Source: Spirochaetota bacterium (lineage in GTDB: Bacteria > Spirochaetota > UBA4802 > UBA5368). From it: a stretch of DNA of 64,000 nt. The notes beneath the pieces were generated by a model. It searched no databases, was not told the DNA's origin, and saw nothing but the letters and a program-made list of their open reading frames with translations. The position numbers and the translations under genes are program-made. Of this stretch, positions 9,171 to 18,571 are shown one piece after another. Where the stretch lies: NCBI GenBank assembly GCA_035477215.1, contig DATIKU010000030.1:86299-150298 (forward strand), given 5' to 3'. Numbering within the stretch: position 1 is the stretch's first letter; the number at the start of each line of letters is the position of its first letter.

Positions 9171-10070
9171 GTGTCGTTACCCGAAAATGGCGATAACTTC
9201 ATTCGCGGCCGGCGCCTATGGACGCTCGTTCTCGCCGCGCTTCTGCTTTTGCCGGCCGCCGCGTGCGCCGAAAGGCCCGACCGGACATTCACCGCGCTGA
9301 ATGCCGGGCTTACGACCGTGGAGCTTCCGGCTTCGCTCGATGCGGCTCTTCCGGCGACTGTTCCTGTTGATATTTTCATACCGCCGCCGGGCGGGCGATG
9401 GGCGGGCGACGTACTGGTGCTTCCCGGATGGAATTTCTCGCGGAGGGAGTGGCATAGCAAAACCACCATCCTGCTCCTCGCGAGAGAACGCGGACTGCGC
9501 ATGGTTTTCCCCGATATGCTTAAAAGCCTCTACGAGTCCCGCTATTATCCTGAAACACTCATGAAATGGGGACCAAGCCCCGGCGGCAGGTGGATACGGG
9601 AGGTTCTCATCCCCGGGATGAGAAAATACGGCATCTTCCTCGAAGGCGGCAACAATTATCTGCTCGGCCTGTCAACCGGTGCCCGCGGCGTCGCCCTTGT
9701 CAGCCTGGAGAACCCGGGGCTCTTCAGGGCCGGAGCGGCGCTCTCGGGCGACTTTGACCAGGCCGCGATGAAGCGCGACAGGCTTATGGCCGCCATGTAC
9801 GGCCCGTATGATCGTTTCCCCGAACGCTGGACGACGGTCGACAATCCGTTGGCCCGTATTTCCGAATGGAAGATGCCGATCTACCTCGGCCACGGTAAAA
9901 AAGACGCCGTCGTGCCGTACGGGCAGACGCACATGTTCTATACCGTTCTAAGGGACGCACACCCGTCATTGCCCGTGGTTCTCAGCGCCCCCGAAAATGC
10001 GGCGCACGATTTCTCCTACTGGCAATCGGAGCTTGAACCCGCTTTCAGTTTTATGCTGTCACTTCGCTGA
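9171..10070 (+). CDS. Exported alpha/beta-hydrolase (putative esterase)
   Basis: The 299-aa protein starts at GTG 9171, immediately after the previous stop. It has a signal peptide (LVLAALLLLPAAACA; an AAAC context makes a lipoprotein possible). Catalytic elements: an oxyanion region VLPGWNF near 85, the nucleophile elbow GLSTGA near 165 (GxSxG), an acid in GHGKKDAVVP near 245 and a histidine in NAAHDFSYW near 280. Order and spacing fit the alpha/beta-hydrolase fold. It acts in the periplasm or envelope; the substrate is unknown. It pairs with the upstream unknown exported protein. Confidence 0.8.
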   Translation: MSLPENGDNFIRGRRLWTLVLAALLLLPAAACAERPDRTFTALNAGLTTVELPASLDAALPATVPVDIFIPPPGGRWAGDVLVLPGWNFSRREWHSKTTILLLARERGLRMVFPDMLKSLYESRYYPETLMKWGPSPGGRWIREVLIPGMRKYGIFLEGGNNYLLGLSTGARGVALVSLENPGLFRAGAALSGDFDQAAMKRDRLMAAMYGPYDRFPERWTTVDNPLARISEWKMPIYLGHGKKDAVVPYGQTHMFYTVLRDAHPSLPVVLSAPENAAHDFSYWQSELEPAFSFMLSLR

Positions 10071-11426
10071 CGCCTCGGCCCCGGAAAACCTTCTCCATAT
10101 GAAAAATACGGGAACTCCGAGGGCCAGCACAGCCATGGCAAAAAGGGATGTTGTCGTCCAGTTCATGAGCGCCGCGGCCATCATGCCGATTGAGAGCGTT
10201 ACATATATCAGCGGTACCACCGGATACAACGGTACGCGATACGGTCGAGACAGGCCCGGCTCCCTGCGGCGCATGATCATGAGGCCGATCACCGTCATCA
10301 CCGGAAACACATTCAGCGCGAAACCCATATATATGACCAGTGTCATTGCGCTACCGGTGAAAATATATAACACCGTAAATGCTATCTGTATGCAGATGGC
10401 CAGGGCCGGGGTCTCGAATCGCGGATGTACCTCTGACAGCGACTTGAATATCATGCCGTCGCGCGCCATCGCGTAATAAACCCTTGGCCCCACCATTATC
10501 TGCGCCGAAATCGCCGAGAGCAATACTACGGCGATACCCAGCGTGAAGAATCCGCTGATATTCGGACCGAAAAGCGCTTTCGCCGCGATTGCGCCAATCT
10601 CGTCCCTGCCGATTATGGCCTCGCCCGGCGCCGCCAGAATAAATACCATGTTAAGGAGAATGTAAAAAACCGTTGTAATCAGAGTCCCGTACAGCATAAT
10701 ACGCGGCAGGTTTTTTTCAGGATTTTTAACCTCGCCCGCAATATAAGCGGCCCCGTTCCACCCTGAATATGCGAACATGATAATGAGCAGGGCCAGCCCC
10801 GTGACGGGCAATCCAGGTCCTGACTCCGTCGTACCGTACCGCTGCGTGAGCCTGCCCGCGTTCTCCCAGTCAACCATCGCGAATCCGAAACCGATAAGCG
10901 CCATGACCAGTATTATTTTCAGAACCGTCAGGAAGTTCTGGAAATACCCTCCCCGCCTCACCCCGACAATATGAAGAACCCCGAAAAAAAGTACCAGCGC
11001 CGCCGCGATCCCCTTCTGCGTCCACAGCCCTGAAAGCAGGCCCGCTGCCTCGCTCTCTGTGCCTGTCACAGTCTGCGCAAAATTGTTTACATACTGTATG
11101 AGAAGCAGCGAACTCGCCGCTACCGGTGCCGAAAATCCGACCACGAGCGATACCCAGCCCGTAAGGAACGCCGGCAACTTGCCGAAAATCTTTTTAAGAT
11201 AAACATACTCCCCTCCCACGTCCGGCCAGGTTGTCGAGAGTTCTGCGTAGCAGAGCGATCCTGTAAGCGCCACAAGCCCCCCGAGTCCCCATAGAATCAG
11301 CACCAGCCGCGCGTCTCCGGTCATTCCGAGAACATTGCCGGTTGTCATGAAAATTCCCGTTCCTATCATGTCGGCGACAATGATCAGGATACCGGTGTAC
11401 AATCCAAGTTGTCTTTTTAATTCCAT
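10059..11426 (-). CDS. APC-family amino-acid permease
   Basis: This protein has 455 aa from the preferred ATG at 11426 and 12 predicted membrane segments. The first helix reads YTGILIIVADMIGTGIFMTTG, the GxGIF-type unwound helix of APC/LAT transporters. FAYSGWNGAAYIAGEVKNPEKNLP is the conserved segment after TM6. It imports or exchanges amino acids at the inner membrane. The upstream ATG at 11510 would add 28 polar residues atypical of the family. The last codons overlap the end of the convergent hydrolase gene by 12 bp. Confidence 0.9.
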   Translation of the reverse strand: MELKRQLGLYTGILIIVADMIGTGIFMTTGNVLGMTGDARLVLILWGLGGLVALTGSLCYAELSTTWPDVGGEYVYLKKIFGKLPAFLTGWVSLVVGFSAPVAASSLLLIQYVNNFAQTVTGTESEAAGLLSGLWTQKGIAAALVLFFGVLHIVGVRRGGYFQNFLTVLKIILVMALIGFGFAMVDWENAGRLTQRYGTTESGPGLPVTGLALLIIMFAYSGWNGAAYIAGEVKNPEKNLPRIMLYGTLITTVFYILLNMVFILAAPGEAIIGRDEIGAIAAKALFGPNISGFFTLGIAVVLLSAISAQIMVGPRVYYAMARDGMIFKSLSEVHPRFETPALAICIQIAFTVLYIFTGSAMTLVIYMGFALNVFPVMTVIGLMIMRRREPGLSRPYRVPLYPVVPLIYVTLSIGMMAAALMNWTTTSLFAMAVLALGVPVFFIWRRFSGAEASAK

Positions 11427-11672
11427 TATTTGATTCCCGTCCTGAATAATTGAACCGCGCGCCCCATCCGGCAGAATCCGGCAGACCCGAAAAGCCGGAG
11501 AGCAAACCATGGATATCGAGTCGTGTATACTGCATTTTTCGCGGTTTCTGTCAAGGCTTTGTTGTTGCGTCCCAAACGATAATATAACAAACCACGGTAC
11601 ATTTACGGGAATTATACCTAATTTTTAAACGACCATGCCATGTTTATTTTATGGTAAAGGCGGAGGGCCGTC

Positions 11673-11780
11673 ATGGGCATGTACAACCGGTTTCCAATCG
11701 AGTTCATGATGCACAAGGGGCGCAGGATGCAGGAAATATCGGCAGGTTTTATAACATCGATTGCTACGAGAATCTTCTAA
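11673..11780 (+). CDS. Possible 35-aa small protein
   Basis: A short frame, MGMYNRFPIEFMMHKGRRMQ and 15 further residues to TAA, is preceded by GGAGGG five nt before the ATG. It occupies the 283-bp gap between two minus-strand genes. It is basic with an amphipathic C-terminal part. Nothing identifies a function; support is the strong ribosome-binding site and the well-formed frame. Confidence 0.4.
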   Translation: MGMYNRFPIEFMMHKGRRMQEISAGFITSIATRIF

Positions 11781-11793
11781 ACCACTGAATCTT

Positions 11794-12864
11794 TCAATCG
11801 ATACGGCGCATGAACCAGTCGGATATTTCCGCGTGTGACCGTATCGAATTCGCGGATTCAGCCGAATCTATTTTACATCCGATAAATCCGACTTTCGGTG
11901 CGTAAAAATAATATGTCACCGCGATATAGGTAGAATCGCCCCCGGATGAGAGTTTCGATAATTCTTTTACTACGAGCAGGTCTCTGTACTCGACCTCGCC
12001 CGCCATCACGGTTTCGTTCGTGGAAATTATCTCCCTTTGCCGCTCTACACCGTCGGCCGCGGATATCCATCGGGTGCCATTTTTCAAAGGGCCCCTGATA
12101 AGCACATCACTCTTCAGCACCGGCCGCTCCATTCCATCGCGCGCCTCAACCGATACGGTTATCGAATTCGCGGAGTATTCCACGATGAACGGCGTCATCT
12201 TCTCCGAGTCGGGCCTGCCTGGAATGCTTTCCCTGCGAATTCCCCTGGCCTTCCCCTTCAGGATTTCCGAGACCTCATATTCCAGCAATCGTATATCTTT
12301 GCCGACGGCGATGGTCCATCGAGCATCTTTCGGCGCGGGAAAGTACTGTGCAATACCGGTCTTGAAAAAATCTGCCGAGATACTTCCCGCCGGATCATCA
12401 TCAGACTCTTCTATAAGCTTTATTAAAGGCAGACCTCCGTAAACCCCGACGGGAGTATACACAAGTGAAAGGACTTTCTTTTTCCGGGCCAGTTCTGAAA
12501 CTCGGATAGCGGCGTTCTTCGGGATGATGACATACAATGAGTGTTTTCTGTTTGCGATAGTCGCCCTGACCAGCCGCATGTCCGCACCCGCGGTTTTTCC
12601 AAGGCCTGCCGGCATCTTTAATATCTTTACCGGATAGATCGCCCCCTGGAATTTTTCGCCTTTCAGGAAATCGTGATCGTTTTGGAGCATCCTGTAGGTA
12701 AGACGTGGAAGTTCCGCATACTTCGACACCACCACGTTTCGGACACGATTCGCCGGGGCATCTTTTTCAGGCGCCTGTGCGAAAACCGACGCCGCCAGTA
12801 TTATTGAAATGACTGAAACAGCGCATCCGCCCGACCAGGCCGTTATTACATATTGTTTTTTCAT
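11794..12864 (-). CDS. Exported protein of unknown function
   Basis: This 356-aa protein has a hydrophobic N-terminal segment (CAVSVISIILAASVFAQA) ending in a signal-peptidase-I-like AxA. The mature part is predicted mixed alpha/beta, with a repeated theme of short strands and charged linkers. There are no metal, catalytic or repeat motifs that I recognise. It is transcribed alone; the spacing to both neighbours exceeds 200 bp. Confidence 0.65.
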   Translation of the reverse strand: MKKQYVITAWSGGCAVSVISIILAASVFAQAPEKDAPANRVRNVVVSKYAELPRLTYRMLQNDHDFLKGEKFQGAIYPVKILKMPAGLGKTAGADMRLVRATIANRKHSLYVIIPKNAAIRVSELARKKKVLSLVYTPVGVYGGLPLIKLIEESDDDPAGSISADFFKTGIAQYFPAPKDARWTIAVGKDIRLLEYEVSEILKGKARGIRRESIPGRPDSEKMTPFIVEYSANSITVSVEARDGMERPVLKSDVLIRGPLKNGTRWISAADGVERQREIISTNETVMAGEVEYRDLLVVKELSKLSSGGDSTYIAVTYYFYAPKVGFIGCKIDSAESANSIRSHAEISDWFMRRID

Positions 12865-12988
12865 ACAGTACCGTTAACGAAAATCCCGAAGATTCGGACT
12901 CTATTATATCATCGGAATTTTTTGTGCAAGTATTAAACAAACGGGATGGCCTTTCAGACCGGTGCTGCATCGTTAATTGAGTGAATAT

Positions 12989-13039
12989 AAAATCCCCTCC
13001 CTGGTCGTGCCCGCCTGACGGCGGAAGGAAGGGGATTTT
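12989..13039 (-). terminator. Rho-independent terminator of the CoA-transferase operon
   Basis: AAAATCCCCTCCC and GGAAGGGGATTTT form a long stem 30 bp past the stop of the beta subunit. Reading on the minus strand, the 3' arm ends in TTTTAT. Confidence 0.7.
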
Positions 13040-13068
13040 CAAGATGCTTTCCGCTTCGGGCGGTGTGA

Positions 13069-13857
13069 TCACGCGCCGGGCATCGTAATGAAGAAACCCT
13101 GCGGATCGACTTCGTGCCTGAGGATCTCGAGAATCTCCTTCGATGGGACTTCCGTCACCGGAATCTCACCGGCCGGACGCAGAAGCTCAAAACCAGTCGC
13201 GAGCTGTGCGAGGTCTGCGGAGACGCCGGGATGAAGGGTTTTAATCCGCATCCTTTTTGTCGCCGGATCGAAGTCGTACACTCCGGCGGTGGAGACTACC
13301 GCAACTGGACCGCCACCGAGTATTCCCAGGTCTTTTCTGCCCACACCGTCGACCATGTGCCCGGTGGTGGTGATAAAATCGCATTTCTGGACAAACTTTT
13401 GAGGGCTCTGTATCCCGACGAATACAATCTTCTCGCAGAGCGATCCCACGTCGTTATTGCCTCCGGAACCGGTCAGCCGGACCTTCGGATTGAGGAAATT
13501 GTCCCCGATCATCGTGGTATTTGCGTTCCCGTACATGTCGAGCTGTGCGAATCCCAGAAAGCCCGTATCGACCAGGCCACCGGCCGCCTGCCCGAACGAA
13601 TAAGCCATCTCCATGATCATTGGCGATTTCCTGTACGTCTCGGGTCCGCCGACCGACCATGGCATACCGCCGGCTATCGGGTCCTGCCCGCCCGATTCAT
13701 AAACGAAGGTAATATTGGGCGCGTGGGTTTTTTTAGCCAGGATTGCCGCAACCATCGGCAATCCGGTACCTATATAAACAACTTCCTGGTCCTTAACCTG
13801 CCTCGAAAGTACATAAGCAACCATTTCTAAAGGATTCATCGGCTTCGATTCTGCCAT
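13069..13857 (-). CDS. Glutaconate-type CoA-transferase, subunit B
   Basis: From the ATG at 13857 (GGAGGAGAACAAA upstream) the protein is 262 aa. An upstream ATG at 13884 exists but has a poorer site. With the chosen start, the Glu of VYESGGQDP is residue 54, the position of the covalent CoA-thioester glutamate reported for Acidaminococcus GctB. The glycine-rich GSGGNNDVGS segment near 130 is also typical. With subunit A it would transfer CoA between acids in the cytoplasm. IpdAB-type ring-opening hydrolases share this fold but lack the CoA-transferase glutamate, so a true transferase is favoured. The acid substrate is unknown. Confidence 0.85.
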   Translation of the reverse strand: MAESKPMNPLEMVAYVLSRQVKDQEVVYIGTGLPMVAAILAKKTHAPNITFVYESGGQDPIAGGMPWSVGGPETYRKSPMIMEMAYSFGQAAGGLVDTGFLGFAQLDMYGNANTTMIGDNFLNPKVRLTGSGGNNDVGSLCEKIVFVGIQSPQKFVQKCDFITTTGHMVDGVGRKDLGILGGGPVAVVSTAGVYDFDPATKRMRIKTLHPGVSADLAQLATGFELLRPAGEIPVTEVPSKEILEILRHEVDPQGFFITMPGA

Positions 13858-13907
13858 TTTGTTCTCCTCCTTCTTTGTATTCAATTGTGGTTATAGTTGG
13901 TTGACGA

Positions 13908-15002
13908 TCAATCAAACACGTTTGGCGGACTATTGGTAGTCCACGGCTCGTACTTGAAACTCACGCCGTCATCCTCGTTATCCGCTTCCGCCGCCTTCGC
14001 CAGCTTCTTGTTATTGATCATGAAATCAACCCCGCCGAGCTTCTTGATGACTTCATAGATGTCCCTGGTTCCGAGGATCCATTCTTTAATAAAGGCTTCC
14101 ATTGCCTCGTCGCCCTGACTCATCATATAGAAGCATTTTTCCCACCAGCGGCGCGCCCAGTAGTACGCGCCGGGCATGTACCCGGGAAGCGCACCGTATG
14201 GGAGCTCTACTACCGCATCAACGTTCTGGAAGGGGATGACTACGCCCTTGTTATTCCACCGTATATCGGCGTTGGAAACGATTTCCTCGGCGGTAATGAT
14301 CAGTTTGCGCGTGGCGGCTGCAGCCGCGATATCGTTGACAGCAGGTCCGGCGATACGCGCGTTGCCAAATTTATCGGCCGCATGGACATGTATGCATGCA
14401 ACATCCGGGAAAATAGCGGGAACGAACACGCAGGGATCGCTGCCGTCAACCATCGGGTTGTTCAGCACCTTGAGATATGGATTATATTTGACGAGATCTG
14501 AACCGAGGCCGGATTTGGAATAGAGCCCCGTTACGCCAAGCTGGGCCGCCTTGAAGCCGAGCGCCATCAGGCCGTGACTCCAGTCGGAAAGGATTTTAAC
14601 CTTCCCTTTCTTGATGTTCTCCGAGAAGTACTTGTCGTAACCGCGCATTTCCGCGCCTGCGTACGAGGCGTGCGTTAACGGCATATTGCCAAAAGTGACT
14701 CCATAGGACTGGTTGGTGTTCGGGGAGCCGATTGACTGAAGGTTCTTTTTCCCCTGCCGGATAACCTCCCAGTCGCTCTGGATCGACGTGCGCACGTAAC
14801 CGAAACCTCCGCAGTACCATATATCGCCGTTCTGGACAAACTCGGCGATCGCTTCCCTGTGGGACATGCGCTTGTCCCGCTGAGAGTGGTCTTTCTTCTG
14901 CCGCCAGTCACGTGCATGCCGATAGTCAACCAGCCGGTCAAGAATTGAGGTATCTTTAATCTTAAGGTTTTTAACTGCTTCCTGGTTATAACTGAACTTC
15001 AC
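13908..15002 (-). CDS. Glutaconate-type CoA-transferase, subunit A
   Basis: This 364-aa protein lies upstream of subunit B in one operon (50 bp between stop and the B start). It shows the CoA-transferase I features IWYCGGFGYVRTSIQSDWEVIRQGKKNL and DVACIHVHAADKFGNARIAGP, the second being the conserved HVxxAxxxGNxxxxG segment. It is somewhat longer than GctA (about 320 aa) because of the acidic C-terminal tail. It forms the hetero-oligomer with subunit B. The AGGTACAAGGTG region before the ATG gives a moderate ribosome site. Confidence 0.85.
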   Translation of the reverse strand: MKFSYNQEAVKNLKIKDTSILDRLVDYRHARDWRQKKDHSQRDKRMSHREAIAEFVQNGDIWYCGGFGYVRTSIQSDWEVIRQGKKNLQSIGSPNTNQSYGVTFGNMPLTHASYAGAEMRGYDKYFSENIKKGKVKILSDWSHGLMALGFKAAQLGVTGLYSKSGLGSDLVKYNPYLKVLNNPMVDGSDPCVFVPAIFPDVACIHVHAADKFGNARIAGPAVNDIAAAAATRKLIITAEEIVSNADIRWNNKGVVIPFQNVDAVVELPYGALPGYMPGAYYWARRWWEKCFYMMSQGDEAMEAFIKEWILGTRDIYEVIKKLGGVDFMINNKKLAKAAEADNEDDGVSFKYEPWTTNSPPNVFD

Positions 15003-15509
15003 CTTGTACCTCCAGCGATTTCGTTAGATTTTTCCTCTTAACAATATTTACACGGTACGCCATACCCACTGGATTGAATCCCCTTCGGAGCCGACTACCT
15101 GTTTGCAATGAATGTTTACCACCAGCCATTATGTCAAGTAATATTTATATATTTATAATGTCATACAATATGGCATGTAATTTTGTCTATGTCCTGGGCG
15201 TCCCCGCGCTTCTTTACGCATACCGGACTATCGCCCGGGCTATGATATCCCGCTATTGCCGGCGGAAATCCCGTGCAAAGCGCCCCATACCAGGCTTGAG
15301 AAAGCATAATGCATGCCCTGCCCGGTATGCATTATGAGCCTTATGCGAACGAAAACACAACACGGATGCCCCCCCAAAGCGGGCATTTTTACTTGCTTTT
15401 TAGGCACGCGGATAATATGATACCTTGATTTAACGATTGCTATTTTCGGCCGGCCTCTTGCCGCCCGGAACCAGGACAATCAACACGATTGTCTTTCCGA
15501 ATAGGCCCG
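15003..15509. other. Intergenic region, divergent spacer
   Basis: About 500 bp between the CoA-transferase operon (minus) and the PAP2 gene (plus). It is AT-rich around 15130-15190, where a minus-strand TTGACA occurs (in TTGACATAATGG) without a good -10. I see no convincing ORF, RNA gene or riboswitch. Confidence 0.5.
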
Positions 15510-16448
15510 ATGATCACGAATTTTAAAGCAGAATATGATCGGCGTTTCCATCTCGAGGAGATACTGACGCTTGGCATAATAACCATCATGAACACGATTA
15601 TGCTGGTCTATACCAGTCTGATTGATGTCGCGGGTATATTTATCTTTAATCTTTTTCTGGCCCTGCTCGTACTTTCAGTCCGTTACCTTAATCGTCGTAT
15701 CCGGAACCAGTGGTTCACCGATTTCAGGGACCTCAATATTATAATCGTCGGATGGTTCATCTATTTTGAACACCACCACCTCGTGCCGCTGGTAAATCCG
15801 TATGATATCGACGCGTATCTGATCCATATAGACCGCTTTCTCTTTCTCGGGATCGACCCCACCGTCCTTCTCGAAAGCATAACACTTCCCTATTTAACGG
15901 AATTTCTGCAGATCGCCTATGCCAGTTTTTATTTCCTTCCCTTTTCTCTTATGCTGCTTCTTTTCTTCAAGCGCAGAAGGATGGACTTTCATGTTGTCGT
16001 TTCCACGCTCATGCTGTCGTTCTATATATGCTATGTGGGCTATTACATCTTCCCGGCGATCGGCCCCCGTTTCACCCTGGACCACCTTCAGACTTTCCCC
16101 CTGAGCGGCGTACTGTTTTACGACTACGTGCGCAATTTCCTTGATGGATATTCTTTTATTACCAGGGATTGTTATCCGAGCGGCCATGCCCTGCTTTCCA
16201 TCATGACCGCCCTGCTGGCATACAAACATTACAGGCCTTATTTCCGGATCGCCGCCGTATGGGCCGGCATTATCCTGTTTTCAACCGTCTATCTCCGTTA
16301 TCATTACGTTATCGACGTCCTTACCAGCCTCATCATCGCCATGATCGTTTACCGGTTCAATCCACAGATGGTACAGCGCTATATCTTTTTATATAAAAAG
16401 GTCCCCGGCGAAAGGATTTTTTCCCAATCGCTCGACAGCAAGGTATAA
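15510..16448 (+). CDS. PAP2-family membrane phosphatase/phosphotransferase
   Basis: This protein has 312 aa from the ATG at 15510 (a TTG at 15489 is also possible). About six membrane segments surround the PAP2 motifs: GPRFTLDHL, YPSGHALLS near 235 (PSGH with the proton-donor His) and LRYHYVIDV near 270 (the nucleophile His, SRxxxxxHxxxD-like). The general layout with six helices and a long luminal loop resembles the inositol-phosphorylceramide-synthase-like PAP2 subgroup. It is expected to act on a lipid phosphate at the inner membrane; the substrate is not known. Confidence 0.8.
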   Translation: MITNFKAEYDRRFHLEEILTLGIITIMNTIMLVYTSLIDVAGIFIFNLFLALLVLSVRYLNRRIRNQWFTDFRDLNIIIVGWFIYFEHHHLVPLVNPYDIDAYLIHIDRFLFLGIDPTVLLESITLPYLTEFLQIAYASFYFLPFSLMLLLFFKRRRMDFHVVVSTLMLSFYICYVGYYIFPAIGPRFTLDHLQTFPLSGVLFYDYVRNFLDGYSFITRDCYPSGHALLSIMTALLAYKHYRPYFRIAAVWAGIILFSTVYLRYHYVIDVLTSLIIAMIVYRFNPQMVQRYIFLYKKVPGERIFSQSLDSKV

Positions 16449-16475
16449 AAAAAGCGGCGCTCTCGCGCCGCTTTT
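16449..16475. terminator. Bidirectional terminator
   Basis: AAAGCGGCGC-TCTC-GCGCCGCTTTT is a perfect stem flanked by A and T runs, between the convergent genes ending at 16448 and 16494. Confidence 0.85.
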
Positions 16476-16493
16476 ATCCGGTCCGTCTCGATT

Positions 16494-17624
16494 CTACTTT
16501 ATGGTTTTCTGGTAGATTCGATAGGTCTTGTAGTTTTCCGCTTTCAGTGGCTTGAGCGCACCGATCATTTTCTTGTTTGTCTCCACAATCAGCGAGCAAT
16601 CAGAAGAATCGAAACCGAGCCGTATACCGTCCTCAATAGTCCGCAGATAAAAAACATCATCAATTTTCTGGCCGCGATATTCCGGCAGAACACCCATTAT
16701 GATGGTGCGGACCTTTTTCGTCTTCCGTGCCGCGAGGAGAAACCTTATAATTCGCCACGGATATAGCCGGCCGTTCAGTAAACGGAGCGCCGGGTTGATG
16801 TCTGGTATTGAGATTATAAAGCCCACAGTCCTTCCGTCTTTTTCGGCGAATATGACCAGCTCGGGAACGACAACCTGAATCAGCTCGTGAATGATTGAAT
16901 CGAGCTGTTTCTGCGTCAGGGGCAGATGCCCCCAGTTGCCTTCCCAGGCCTTATTGAATACTTCATGGATATCCGCCTTCCTGTCATTGATCTCCTTTTT
17001 ATTAAAAATCTTGTACTCGACAGTCTGGCCCTTCATGTACTCTTCGCGCACTGCCTTCAGGTACGGTTTGTAGTCGTCGATTTTCTTAACAAGGAAGCAG
17101 GACCAGTCTATACACTTTTCGAATCCGCACGCTTCGATAAGGTCGCGATAATACGGAGCGAAGTGCAAAAGTCCGACCACCGGAATGACGTCCACCCCGT
17201 GAACTTCGAAGCCCACGGAATCGTAGACAGAGAAGCTCTGCGGACCGTTCATTACGGTTTTGCCCTTGGCCTTCAACCACGCTTCGGCCGCGCCATACAG
17301 GGCCCGCGCTACCTCGATGTCGTTAATTGATTCATAAAATCCAAAGAAGCCGGTATCGTTATCGTATTTTTCCTCGTACAGATGATTGATATGGGCGGTT
17401 ATCCTTCCCACTGTTTTCCCGTCACGGTAGGCCAGAAAAAACTCGACTTCGCCGATTTCAAAAAAATACCCTTTCCTAGGATCAAAAAATTTTTTTTGCT
17501 CGCCGATAAGCGGCGGTATCCAGCATGGATCATTTTCGTATATCTTGCATGTCCATGGCAACATGATGAACTCTTTCATCATTTTTTTGTTTTCGACCCG
17601 TTTTATCATCACCGGAGACGCCAT
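16494..17624 (-). CDS. GNAT-like acyltransferase-fold protein
   Basis: This protein has 376 aa from ATG 17624, with GGAGG 5 nt upstream; longer upstream ATGs lack a site. Two GNAT-like halves are suggested. The N-terminal half has FFLAYRDGKTVGRITAHIN and the C-terminal half LVIFAEKDGRTVGFIISIPD followed by IIMGVLPEYRGQKID, which resembles the acetyl-CoA-binding loop. Proteins of this type are widespread but poorly characterised, and some are misnamed dATP pyrophosphohydrolase. The acceptor is unknown. Monocistronic. Confidence 0.65.
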   Translation of the reverse strand: MASPVMIKRVENKKMMKEFIMLPWTCKIYENDPCWIPPLIGEQKKFFDPRKGYFFEIGEVEFFLAYRDGKTVGRITAHINHLYEEKYDNDTGFFGFYESINDIEVARALYGAAEAWLKAKGKTVMNGPQSFSVYDSVGFEVHGVDVIPVVGLLHFAPYYRDLIEACGFEKCIDWSCFLVKKIDDYKPYLKAVREEYMKGQTVEYKIFNKKEINDRKADIHEVFNKAWEGNWGHLPLTQKQLDSIIHELIQVVVPELVIFAEKDGRTVGFIISIPDINPALRLLNGRLYPWRIIRFLLAARKTKKVRTIIMGVLPEYRGQKIDDVFYLRTIEDGIRLGFDSSDCSLIVETNKKMIGALKPLKAENYKTYRIYQKTIK

Positions 17625-17856
17625 ACGACCTCCAATTAAACTGTGGAATTGTTGAATCATTACAACGGCAACCCGCATCCACTTTTGAACAACGCCGTGC
17701 GCCGGTACGCATTTACCGGACCGCACGGCCTGGCTGCAACCCCCAACGCCGATTTATTCAGAAACGGATACGGATACGGATAAAAAGCATCTTCTTACGA
17801 CGGCGAAAGTGTTCATCTACTTTCGCACGTTGTTTTTTTCAAGCCTTATTTGTGCC

Positions 17857-18567
17857 TCAGAAAAGCCGCCCCTGGACATCCTTATCGGGTTCTTGCACAT
17901 CCCGCAGACTCTCAAATCCGGACTTCTTCTGCACCTTAGTGTCAGACTCGGGTTCAGTCACACCACCCTGCAGTTTGGCGATGACTTTTTTCATATCTTC
18001 CCATACATCTTTTTTCAGCGAACTGCTGTCGCCGCCGTTACGCAGTATGTATGATGGATGATAGGTGGGCATGACCGCAATGCCCTTGTGATTAAACCAT
18101 TTCCCGCGTATAGTCGTTATTCCCTGTCGAATGCCCAGTAAAAATTGCGTTGAGGGGTTCCCCAGCGTCACGATCACGTCGGGCTTGATGATTTCCATCT
18201 GCTTCAAGAGGAATGGTCCGCAGGCGTCCCGCTCATCCTGTTCCGGTGGACGATCCCTCTCGAATTTCAAATCGATGGTCGGCCTGCACTTGACGATATT
18301 TGCTATATACGTATCAGGCCTGTTGAGATTCATGCCCTTTTCTATTATCGCCGTCAACAGTTGACCGGCCTTTCCGACAAACGGCCTGGCCTGAATATCC
18401 TCATCCCTGCCGGGCCCCTCGCCGATGAACATCACTTTTGCCTCAGGGCTGCCCTCTCCAAAAACGATATTGGTTCTCGTACCGCACAGCTTGCACCTCC
18501 GGCAGTCGCCGATCTGTTCCCGCAACTCCGCCAGGAGGCGGTCTTTGTTTGAATGTATACCGCTCAT
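17857..18567 (-). CDS. Uracil-DNA glycosylase, family 4/5 (Fe-S)
   Basis: The protein is 236 aa. CRRCKLCGTRTNIVFGEGSP supplies the N-terminal Fe-S cysteines, and GEGPGRDEDIQARPFVGKAG is the catalytic motif of family-4 enzymes (GEAPGxxED). NIVKCRPP with downstream DACGPF gives the further cysteines, and MPTYHPSYILR is the HPS motif. It removes uracil from DNA to start base-excision repair. It lies 4 bp after the patatin gene stop with its AGGA site inside that gene, so the two are translationally linked. A charged C-terminal tail of about 45 residues is extra. Confidence 0.92.
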   Translation of the reverse strand: MSGIHSNKDRLLAELREQIGDCRRCKLCGTRTNIVFGEGSPEAKVMFIGEGPGRDEDIQARPFVGKAGQLLTAIIEKGMNLNRPDTYIANIVKCRPTIDLKFERDRPPEQDERDACGPFLLKQMEIIKPDVIVTLGNPSTQFLLGIRQGITTIRGKWFNHKGIAVMPTYHPSYILRNGGDSSSLKKDVWEDMKKVIAKLQGGVTEPESDTKVQKKSGFESLRDVQEPDKDVQGRLF

Positions 18568-18571
18568 TATC

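Noticed and set aside
13069-15002. IpdAB-type cholesterol ring-cleaving hydrolase
   Set aside because: Subunit B keeps the catalytic Glu at position 54, expected for a CoA-transferase. There are no steroid-degradation genes nearby.
17803-17826. Terminator hairpin GCGAAAGT/ACTTTCGC
   Set aside because: The T-tract lies on the plus strand, where no gene ends upstream. For the minus-strand uracil-DNA glycosylase gene, the stem is not followed by T residues.
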